Positions 1 through 5,478 of a stretch of DNA of 13,047 nucleotides are shown here, piece by piece. Every line of letters starts with the position of its first letter. The stretch's first letter is position 1. Source of the stretch: CAJPST01 sp041795785 (GTDB lineage Bacteria > Pseudomonadota > Gammaproteobacteria > Enterobacterales > Pasteurellaceae). Under the pieces are notes generated by a model. The model did no database searches. It had not been told where the DNA came from and saw only the letters and a program-made list of their open reading frames with translations. A program made the translations under genes and the position numbers. The stretch lies in assembly GCA_041795785.1 (NCBI GenBank), contig JBHBXR010000145.1:1-13047 (forward strand). Direction: 5' to 3'.

Positions 1-33
1 ATGAGGATAACTTAGTATATAAATTTTAAAGAA

Positions 34-60
34 GAGCTCGTCAGGTAGACGAGCTTTTTT
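34..60 (+). terminator. Rho-independent terminator of a gene off the left edge
   Basis: An 8-bp perfect stem AGCTCGTC (35-42) / GACGAGCT (48-55) with loop AGGTA runs directly into a T tract (55-60), the classic form for rightward transcription. It probably ends a gene outside the window: one frame is open from base 3 to a TAA at 27-29, and another frame stops with TAG at 13-15, so the last codons of that gene may lie at 1-29. On the other strand the stem is followed by a mixed T-rich stretch, so it might also stop leftward folK transcripts. Confidence 0.85.
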
Positions 61-98
61 GTAATAGCTTTTCAGTATGTGCAATAACTTTAATTTTC

Positions 99-132
99 AT
101 TTATCGCGCTTTTACAGAGTGATTTATCGCGC
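99..132. repeat. 11-bp direct repeat in the folK 3' spacer
   Basis: ATTTATCGCGC occurs at 99-109 and again at 122-132, start to start 23 bp apart. The stretch 61-190 has no gene that I can support. The role is unknown; chance or a paired protein site are both possible. Confidence 0.45.
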
Positions 133-149
133 GCGGCATTAGCTAAGCT

Positions 150-180
150 TCATCATTATAGACTATAATTATGTTGATGA
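150..180. repeat. Nested dyad containing TATAAT on both strands
   Basis: ATTATAG (155-161) and CTATAAT (163-169) form a perfect 7-bp inverted repeat around one base, and TCATCA (150-155) / TGATGA (175-180) form an outer arm. TATAAT is therefore present on both strands, but no well-spaced -35 box was seen (the leftward TTGAAC at 186-181 is 20 bp away). It is not a T-tract terminator. Function unknown. Confidence 0.35.
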
Positions 181-190
181 GTTCAATTTT

Positions 191-673
191 TTAGTGAATA
201 ATTTCCATTTGATGAAAAATAAAGCGTTTTACCAAGATTTCCAGCTTGTTTCCGTCGGGAAAGATTAAATTCGGGCTGATTTCATAGAGCGGAACCATAA
301 CAAATTCACGGTTGCACATATCATAATGAGGAACGGTAAGGCGTTCCGATTGCAAAATTAAATCCTCATACAGCAGAATATCCAAATCCAGTGTACGCTC
401 CCCCCAACGGCGTAAACGTACACGCCCCTGCGCCGTTTCAATCCGTTGTAACTGATCCAACAATGGCAAGGGTTGCAATTTTGTTTCGAGCTGTGCAACG
501 GCGTTGACATAGTCAGGCTGATCCTGCGGACCGAGCGGTTTGCTTTGATAAAAAGAACTAACCTTGAGCAAGTTGCTGTCAGGCAGTTCGGCAAGCGCAG
601 CCAACGCCGATTTTAATTGCATCACGGGCGTATCCAAATTGCTACCCAAGGCGATATAAACAGTTTTCATCAT
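191..673 (-). CDS. folK: 2-amino-4-hydroxy-6-hydroxymethyldihydropteridine diphosphokinase (HPPK)
   Basis: This cytoplasmic enzyme transfers pyrophosphate from ATP to 6-hydroxymethyl-7,8-dihydropterin, the step before dihydropteroate synthase in folate synthesis. The 160-residue protein has the usual length of the stand-alone enzyme. It begins with the family N terminus VYIALGSNL (5-13) and carries GPQDQPDYVNAV (48-59). The HPPK signature RWGERTLDLDILL lies at 89-101, with D96 and D98 the Mg-binding pair and R93 in the loop (E. coli D95, D97, R92). Two Met codons stand in tandem at 673 and 670; either could be the start, since the ribosome site is weak (GGAA overlapping the end of pcnB). It begins 12 bp after the pcnB stop, so it is almost certainly co-transcribed and perhaps translationally coupled with pcnB. 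The pcnB-folK pair is conserved in Enterobacteria and Haemophilus. No anomalies. Confidence 0.97.
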   Translation of the reverse strand: MMKTVYIALGSNLDTPVMQLKSALAALAELPDSNLLKVSSFYQSKPLGPQDQPDYVNAVAQLETKLQPLPLLDQLQRIETAQGRVRLRRWGERTLDLDILLYEDLILQSERLTVPHYDMCNREFVMVPLYEISPNLIFPDGNKLEILVKRFIFHQMEIIH

Positions 674-685
674 TTTATATTTCAG

Positions 686-2140
686 TTATTCCACTGCTTT
701 CGGTTTTCTACGTTTACGCGAACGGTAGAATTTCTTCTTCGGTTTCGGATTTAGTTTAGCCTGTTCTTTCATCAGATCGATACGTTGATCGGTATTACTG
801 AATTGATATTCGTGCCACCAAGTCGCCAATTCAATCGCCTCGCCGCCTTCAATTTCCGCCCGCATAACCAATAAATCAAACGCCGCACGGAATTTCGGAT
901 GCATCATAGTTTTTTCAGGAACTTTACCGCTACGCTTAGTCAATTGCAGTTGCAAAAACCAAATATCGCGAATTACGGCGGTATGACGGCGCGGCGCCGC
1001 AAGTGCGGTGCAAAAAACATCTAAAATTTCATTGGCCGCCAAAGCATAGGCATCGTGATTATTTAAACCGCCTTCATTTTTTAAAATATCCACTTTTTCA
1101 CGCAGCGGATACCAGAAAAATGCGGCAAACAAAAATGCCGGATTAACGCGTAATTTGTCCGCCACCCGTTCATCCGTGGAAGTTAACGCGGTTAAGATCA
1201 TACGTTCGGCAAAGCTGTCGCCCTGTGGGGTGAAATACGGTATTAAGGCAGGAAACAGCTGTTCAAACAATCCGTATTCACGCAGCAAACGATAGGTTTT
1301 AACGCCGTACCCCGCTTGCAACAGTTTCAGACTTTCATCAAACAAACGCGCCGGCGGAATATTTTTTAATAAATACGCCAGTTGGCGGATCGGCGTTTCG
1401 CTCGGTTTATCCAAAAACATATCCAATTTCGCCATGAAACGGATAGAACGCAACATCCGTACCGGATCTTCCTGATAACGGGTGGCGGGGTCACCGATTA
1501 AACGCAGTTTACCCGCTTTCAGATCTTCAAGCCCGTTAAAATAGTCATGTAGTGTGTTGTCTTTCGGGCTGTAATAAAGGGCGTTGACGGTAAAATCGCG
1601 ACGTTCGGCATCCTGTTCTAAGGTGCCGTAAACATTATCGCGCAACAACATTCCCTGTTCGCTTTGTTTGGCATAATTTTCGCTATGCTGTTCGCCGTGA
1701 TTGGCGCGGAAAGTAGCGACTTCAATGACATCATGACCGAACATAATGTGCGCCAAACGGAAACGGCGTCCGACCAAACGGCATTGGCGCTGAAAAATAG
1801 TTTGAATTTGATCGGGACGGGCGTTTGTCGCAACATCAAAATCTTTCGGGTGTTTACCCAATAATAAATCGCGCAAACAACCGCCGACAATGTAAGCCTC
1901 ATAACCGTTACGATTCAGTTTTTCCACCACGGTAAGGGCGTTTTTACTGATCATACGCGGATTAATCCCCGCCTGACTGGCTTTAATAATATGTTTGTTA
2001 TAGCGGTGAGCCTGCGCTTCTGTTTTGAGCGGATGAGAATGCGCGACGGCAAGCGGCGGTGCCGCCCGTTCGTTGTTAAGCGGTTTGTTCTGCGTCTGTC
2101 TGGCTTTTTTGCTAAACAGATTTTTAATATAGGTTAAAAT
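686..2140 (-). CDS. pcnB: Poly(A) polymerase I, probable AUU start
   Basis: Adds 3' poly(A) tails to RNA and so promotes decay of mRNA fragments and regulatory RNAs; it also controls copy number of ColE1-type plasmids. Numbering from the upstream TTG at 2152 (488 codons), the nucleotidyltransferase head holds VGGCLRDLLLG (89-99) and the catalytic D104-F-D106. DAERRDFTVNAL follows at 181-192 and EDPVRMLRSIRF at 228-239. The long N-terminal extension, MMHPKFRAAFDLL near the C terminus and a strongly basic tail (KPKKKFYRSRKRRKPK) mark it as PcnB and not a CCA-adding enzyme. I place the start at ATT 2140-2138: GGAG (2150-2147) sits 6 nt before it, whereas the TTG overlaps that same site and has none of its own. 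The first residues then match E. coli PcnB (x-F/L-T-x-V/I-x-N), which is known to start at AUU. That gives 484 residues. It is preceded by dksA and followed by folK. Confidence 0.95.
   Translation of the reverse strand: MLTYIKNLFSKKARQTQNKPLNNERAAPPLAVAHSHPLKTEAQAHRYNKHIIKASQAGINPRMISKNALTVVEKLNRNGYEAYIVGGCLRDLLLGKHPKDFDVATNARPDQIQTIFQRQCRLVGRRFRLAHIMFGHDVIEVATFRANHGEQHSENYAKQSEQGMLLRDNVYGTLEQDAERRDFTVNALYYSPKDNTLHDYFNGLEDLKAGKLRLIGDPATRYQEDPVRMLRSIRFMAKLDMFLDKPSETPIRQLAYLLKNIPPARLFDESLKLLQAGYGVKTYRLLREYGLFEQLFPALIPYFTPQGDSFAERMILTALTSTDERVADKLRVNPAFLFAAFFWYPLREKVDILKNEGGLNNHDAYALAANEILDVFCTALAAPRRHTAVIRDIWFLQLQLTKRSGKVPEKTMMHPKFRAAFDLLVMRAEIEGGEAIELATWWHEYQFSNTDQRIDLMKEQAKLNPKPKKKFYRSRKRRKPKAVE
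1001..1009 (+). repeat. DNA uptake signal sequence core
   Basis: AAGTGCGGT, exact 9-bp Haemophilus-type core, inside pcnB. Confidence 0.85.
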
Positions 2141-2150
2141 AACTGGCTCC
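2138..2150 (-). promoter_or_regulatory. pcnB ribosome binding site pointing to an AUU start
   Basis: On the minus strand GGAG (2150-2147) is followed by a 6-nt spacer and ATT (2140-2138). This is textbook spacing, while no purine-rich site precedes the TTG at 2152 and there is no ATG nearby. The region between the upstream terminator and this site offers no better start. Confidence 0.65.
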
Positions 2151-2155
2151 AATTA

Positions 2156-2173
2156 CGGTAATAACGGTAATAA
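2156..2173. repeat. Tandem 9-bp repeat in the pcnB leader
   Basis: CGGTAATAA is present twice head to tail (2156-2164 and 2165-2173), just upstream of the pcnB ribosome site. The copy nearest pcnB also forms the near-palindrome ATTAC-G-GTAAT (2152-2162). Role unknown. Confidence 0.6.
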
Positions 2174-2188
2174 AAAATTAAAAACGAC

Positions 2189-2226
2189 AAAAAGCAGAAA
2201 AGTGCGGTGAAATTCACCGCACTTTT
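2189..2226 (-). terminator. dksA terminator made of an inverted pair of uptake signal sequences
   Basis: A 12-bp perfect stem, AAAAGTGCGGTG (2198-2209) / CACCGCACTTTT (2215-2226), with a 5-nt loop contains two head-to-head uptake signal cores (2200-2208 on plus, 2216-2224 on minus). It lies 29 bp past the dksA stop, and leftward transcripts then read a T-rich stretch, including five T. Paired uptake signals serving as terminators are a known habit of Pasteurellaceae. The symmetric stem also has T5 on the plus side. Confidence 0.85.
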
Positions 2227-2254
2227 TATCAATCGGATACTCTTTAACAGGGAA

Positions 2255-2701
2255 TCAACCGCCCATTTGTTTTTCACGCACTTCCGCTAAGGTTTTGCAA
2301 TCAATGCAAAGATCGGCGGTCGGACGCGCTTCTAAACGACGGATACCGATTTCCACACCGCAGGATTCACAGTAGCCGAAATCGCCCGTATCTAATTTTT
2401 TCAATGTATTTTCAATTTTTTTCATTAGTTTACGTTCACGATCACGGGCGCGCAATTCCAAACTGAATTCTTCTTCTTGCGTAGCGCGATCTGCGGGATC
2501 AGGGAAATTAGAGGCTTCATCCTGCATATGCGCAACGGTACGGCTCGCTTCATCGACGATTTGATCACGCCAAGCCTGTAAAATTTTTTTGAAATGAGCC
2601 ACTTGGTTCTCATTCATATATTCTTCGCCTGCTTTTTCCTGATATGGTTCAACACCAGCCAATGCTAAAAGACTTAAAGAGGCTTTATTTGTTACAGCCA
2701 T
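2255..2701 (-). CDS. dksA: RNA polymerase-binding transcription factor DksA
   Basis: DksA enters the RNA polymerase secondary channel and, with ppGpp, represses stable-RNA promoters and activates amino acid synthesis promoters. The 148-residue protein is near the usual 151. The coiled coil spans about residues 33-108. Its tip holds FPDPADRA with D68, D71 and A73, equal to the essential E. coli D71, D74 and A76. The zinc site C111-x2-C114 / C132-x2-C135 is complete and of the four-Cys type, so this is the zinc-dependent DksA and not a Cys-poor paralogue. The start is firm: ATG at 2701 with AGGAG (2712-2708) 6 nt upstream. It is divergent from comEC across a 313-bp spacer and is closed by the uptake-signal hairpin, so pcnB-folk expression probably depends partly on read-through. 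The tRNA promoter at 12497 is the kind of target DksA controls. Confidence 0.98.
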   Translation of the reverse strand: MAVTNKASLSLLALAGVEPYQEKAGEEYMNENQVAHFKKILQAWRDQIVDEASRTVAHMQDEASNFPDPADRATQEEEFSLELRARDRERKLMKKIENTLKKLDTGDFGYCESCGVEIGIRRLEARPTADLCIDCKTLAEVREKQMGG

Positions 2702-2727
2702 TTGTTTCTCCTAATAAAAACGTCCAT

Positions 2728-2744
2728 TTAACAAGATTTGTTAA
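2728..2744 (-). promoter_or_regulatory. Hairpin or operator in the dksA leader
   Basis: TTAACAA (2728-2734) and TTGTTAA (2738-2744) make a perfect 7-bp inverted repeat with a 3-nt loop, 15 bp upstream of the dksA Shine-Dalgarno sequence. It could be an RNA hairpin or a repressor site; the sequence does not tell which. Confidence 0.4.
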
Positions 2745-2785
2745 TCGTCGACAGACTTAAAACCAACGAAAAGTGTTGATTTCCT

Positions 2786-2815
2786 AAAATAATTTCTAAT
2801 TTCCAAATAGCTCAA
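2786..2815 (-). promoter_or_regulatory. Candidate dksA promoter
   Basis: On the minus strand TTGAGC (2815-2810) and TATTTT (2791-2786) are separated by 18 bp; each matches the sigma-70 consensus at four of six positions. The start would be near 2779, giving a leader of roughly 78 nt. Other AT-rich choices exist in this spacer. Confidence 0.35.
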
Positions 2816-2836
2816 AAATTTTGGGGTATTTTTGAG
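2811..2836. repeat. 9-bp inverted repeat in the dksA-comEC spacer
   Basis: CTCAAAAAT (2811-2819) and ATTTTTGAG (2828-2836) are perfect inverse copies with an 8-bp loop. One arm overlaps the candidate -35 box of dksA, a position that would suit an operator. No long T tract follows on either strand, so it does not look like a terminator. Confidence 0.45.
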
Positions 2837-2917
2837 TGGCGATATAAATAACAGAACTTAAGAAAATTAGCAAATAAATTTACCGCAACTCGGCTTTTTT
2901 CGTGAAATAAATTTTAA

Positions 2918-2939
2918 TTTTGCGATCTGACTTCCAAAA
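2918..2939 (+). promoter_or_regulatory. Candidate CRP-S (Sxy-dependent) site for comEC
   Basis: A 22-bp block has the exact left half TTTTGCGATC (2918-2927) and a partial right half ending in CCAAAA (2934-2939). In CRP numbering, TGCGA at positions 4-8 is perfect, with the C at position 6 that distinguishes CRP-S from ordinary CRP sites; the right core reads TTCCA against TCGCA (three of five). In H. influenzae rec2/comEC belongs to the CRP-S competence regulon that needs cAMP-CRP plus Sxy. The centre lies at about -60.5 relative to the predicted start. Confidence 0.65.
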
Positions 2940-2953
2940 TTCGGAAGGATGAT

Positions 2954-2982
2954 TTGAACAAAACCGATGAAGTTTTCATAGT
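2954..2982 (+). promoter_or_regulatory. Candidate comEC promoter
   Basis: TTGAAC (2954-2959) and CATAGT (2977-2982) are 17 bp apart, each matching consensus at four of six positions. The start would be near 2989, putting the CRP-S centre at -60.5, the class I spacing. A weak promoter that needs an activator would be expected for a competence gene. Confidence 0.5.
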
Positions 2983-3014
2983 ACGCTAAATAAAAACGAT
3001 ATATCGGATAAAAA

Positions 3015-5408
3015 ATGCACAATATCAGCCTCGGTTGGTTTTCAAACGCAGTTATTCTCAGCGTTTTTTCCATACTTTGGTTACCTGATTATTTATTGAT
3101 AAACCCGCAGTCAATAAAATTTATTTCATTGACGGCAGCGCTTTTACTGCTGTCTTTTTTATGCCGAAGAAAGCCTGATATTGCCGTTTTCTTGATTAAA
3201 GGTGCGTTGATGCTGCTGTTATTCGCTTATGCACACAGCCAACCGTTGAAACTATCGGAATTGGCGCACAAGGTTTCGACATACCCGCAGAAAATCACGA
3301 CGGAATTTGTTATCGAAGAAGTCCTTCGTCAACAGGATTATCAAAGCTTAGTGGTGCGCGCCCGCTTGCAACCTGAATTGCCGGAACAGCGGATTTATCT
3401 CAGTTGGCGTTTAAACGAAACTGTTCGCGCGGGAGAACGATGGCGCGGCGAGTTACGCCTCAGACCGATTTCTTCGCGCTTAAATCACGGCGGTTTTGAT
3501 CGACAACAATGGTATTTTGCCAAACGGATTACCGCATGGGCGAGTGTTAAAAGTGCGGTCAGATTAACGCCTGTTTTTTCATGGCGACAACAATGGCTGA
3601 ATGCGGCGGTTCAACAAACCGAAGCGCTTTCCCAACAAGGCTTGCTGTTGGCGTTAGGCTTCGGTGAACGGGCTTGGTTAAAGCAAGAAGCTTGGCTGAT
3701 TTATCAAAAAACCAATACGGCGCATTTAATCGCCATTTCCGGTTTGCATATCGGATTGGCAATGTTATTCGGTTTTATGTTGGCAAGACTGGGGCAGATT
3801 TTGTTGCCTACGCCTCAAATTACGCCTTTATTGCCGATTTTATGCGGATTAGGATTGGCTTTAATTTATGCGCAGCTTGCAGGATTGGCGATCCCCACTT
3901 TTCGGGCAATCGTTGCTTTGTTTTTGCTTTACGCACTGCGTTTGAGGCGAATGTATTATAGCCCTTGGCAACTGTTCCGCCTCGCCGTGGCAATTTTATT
4001 GCTATGCGATCCGCTCATGATTTTATCCGTCAGTTTTTGGTTATCCGTCGGTGCGGTGGCGTGTTTGATTTTATGGTATCAAGTGTTTCCGCTAAGTTTG
4101 TTGCTATGGCGCGGCAAGCCGTTATCCCCCAAAGTGCGGTGGATTTTCAGCCTGTTTCATTTGCAATTCGGTTTGCTGTGGCTGTTCACACCGATTCAAT
4201 TATTGATTTTTAACGGTTTTTCGCTCTACGGCTTTTGGGCAAATTTATTTGCCGTGCCTTTATTCAGCTTCGTATTGGTTCCGTTGGTGCTGTTTGCCAT
4301 TATGACGCAAGGCGCTTGTTATTCATGGCAGGCGGCGGATTGGTTAGCCGAGATCATCACTTATTTGTTGAGTTATATGCAACATCAATGGATTACGCTC
4401 AGTCAAACGGAAACATGGTTGCTGACTGTTTTATCGGTTGGTGCGTTTTTATTGGTGATGCAATGGGTTTATCGTCCGCTATGCGTGAAAAAGACCGAAT
4501 TTATTTTGCGCAAACCTTATTTGAGTTTGAAAACCGAACGTAATTTACCTCGTCAGACTCAACGAACATTAACGGGCTTGGGGTTAAGCCTGTTGCTATC
4601 TTATAGCGGCATGACGGCTTATCAAAATATAACCGAAGCCGATTGGCGTTTGGAAACTCTTGATATCGGGCAAGGTCTCGCCACTTTAATTGTAAAAAAC
4701 GGACGGGGCATTTTGTATGATACGGGCGCTTCGTGGCAGGGCGGCAGTATGGCGGAACTGGAAATCATTCCTTATTTGCAACGGCAAGGGATTATTTTGG
4801 ATAAGCTGATATTAAGTCACGACGATAATGACCATTCCGGCGGTGCAAAAGAAATTTTAAAGGCATATCCCGCTGCGGAACTTATCACGCCTTCGTATAA
4901 AAACTACGGCAAAACCGACCGCACTTTTTGTTATCTGGGACAGCAATGGCACTGGCAGGGGTTGACGTTCACTGCGTTATCACCGCCCGCCGTGGTCGAA
5001 CAGGCGGAAAACCCCGATTCCTGCGTGCTGTTGGTTGATGACGGAAAATATAAAATATTACTGACCGGTGATGCGGATGTGGCGACGGAAAACGCATTTA
5101 TTCGATTGGTTGAACAAGTCGATGTGTTGCAAACGGGACATCACGGCAGTAAAACGTCCACCGGTTCACGCTTAGTCAGTAAATTCAAACCTAAAATTGC
5201 GTTGATTTCCAGCGGGCGTTGGAACCCTTGGGGTTTTCCTCATCCTGATGTCGTACGCCGTTTAACCGAAGCCCGAAGTGCAGTCTATAACACGGCGCTT
5301 TTAGGGCAAATATCCTTATTATTTCGAGAGGATAATATTGAGGTCAGCACCGCCAGAGCCGATTTTTCCCCTTGGTATCAACAACTCATCGGCACGCCGA
5401 ACGAATAG
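3015..5408 (+). CDS. comEC: DNA internalization channel ComEC/Rec2
   Basis: ComEC carries one strand of incoming DNA across the inner membrane during natural transformation. The 797-residue protein has the family order. N-terminal membrane helices (about 8-76) come first, then a soluble OB-like DUF4131 region (about 90-195). The polytopic Competence domain follows from about 210 to 530, with the hallmark HLIAISGLHIG at 237-247. A C-terminal metallo-beta-lactamase-like domain runs from LDIGQGLA near 549 to the end. There the metal motif reads H602-D-D604-N-D606-H607, the H-x-D-x-D-H form usual in ComEC, with TGDAD (D686) and GHHGS (H709, H710), so the putative nuclease site looks intact. The ATG has only a weak GGA 6 nt upstream. 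It is uninterrupted, which argues for a working competence system. It precedes msbA as in Haemophilus and as ycaI does in E. coli. The gene itself holds three uptake signals. Confidence 0.97.
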   Translation: MHNISLGWFSNAVILSVFSILWLPDYLLINPQSIKFISLTAALLLLSFLCRRKPDIAVFLIKGALMLLLFAYAHSQPLKLSELAHKVSTYPQKITTEFVIEEVLRQQDYQSLVVRARLQPELPEQRIYLSWRLNETVRAGERWRGELRLRPISSRLNHGGFDRQQWYFAKRITAWASVKSAVRLTPVFSWRQQWLNAAVQQTEALSQQGLLLALGFGERAWLKQEAWLIYQKTNTAHLIAISGLHIGLAMLFGFMLARLGQILLPTPQITPLLPILCGLGLALIYAQLAGLAIPTFRAIVALFLLYALRLRRMYYSPWQLFRLAVAILLLCDPLMILSVSFWLSVGAVACLILWYQVFPLSLLLWRGKPLSPKVRWIFSLFHLQFGLLWLFTPIQLLIFNGFSLYGFWANLFAVPLFSFVLVPLVLFAIMTQGACYSWQAADWLAEIITYLLSYMQHQWITLSQTETWLLTVLSVGAFLLVMQWVYRPLCVKKTEFILRKPYLSLKTERNLPRQTQRTLTGLGLSLLLSYSGMTAYQNITEADWRLETLDIGQGLATLIVKNGRGILYDTGASWQGGSMAELEIIPYLQRQGIILDKLILSHDDNDHSGGAKEILKAYPAAELITPSYKNYGKTDRTFCYLGQQWHWQGLTFTALSPPAVVEQAENPDSCVLLVDDGKYKILLTGDADVATENAFIRLVEQVDVLQTGHHGSKTSTGSRLVSKFKPKIALISSGRWNPWGFPHPDVVRRLTEARSAVYNTALLGQISLLFREDNIEVSTARADFSPWYQQLIGTPNE
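3551..3559 (+). repeat. DNA uptake signal sequence core
   Basis: AAGTGCGGT, exact core, inside comEC, encoding part of K-S-A-V. A moderately AT-rich stretch follows, as in the extended motif. Confidence 0.85.
4132..4140 (+). repeat. DNA uptake signal sequence core
   Basis: AAGTGCGGT, exact core, inside comEC. Confidence 0.85.
4918..4926 (-). repeat. DNA uptake signal sequence core
   Basis: ACCGCACTT on plus, the core in reverse orientation, inside comEC at the start of the metallo-beta-lactamase-like region. Confidence 0.85.
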
Positions 5409-5412
5409 ATTA

Positions 5413-5442
5413 TTGGATAATTAAAGGAAATAAAGGTACAAT
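5413..5442 (+). promoter_or_regulatory. Candidate msbA promoter
   Basis: TTGGAT (5413-5418) and TACAAT (5437-5442) are 18 bp apart in the 70-bp gap between comEC and msbA; the -10 box matches five of six. It would let the essential msbA-lpxK-ycaR-kdsB genes be expressed without the competence-controlled comEC promoter. Confidence 0.5.
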
Positions 5443-5478
5443 GCGCCCATTATTTTTGGCGACAAAATATGGAAATAT

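Noticed and set aside
1664..1864. Rightward open frame inside pcnB
   Set aside because: It is a shadow of the strongly conserved nucleotidyltransferase domain on the other strand, without a ribosome site or family features.
2867..3073. 68-codon leftward open frame over the dksA-comEC spacer
   Set aside because: It overlaps the comEC start and its control region, has no ribosome site and no recognisable protein features.
5276..5284. AAGTGCAGT as an extra uptake signal in comEC
   Set aside because: One mismatch in the core; counted as degenerate and not listed as a functional copy.
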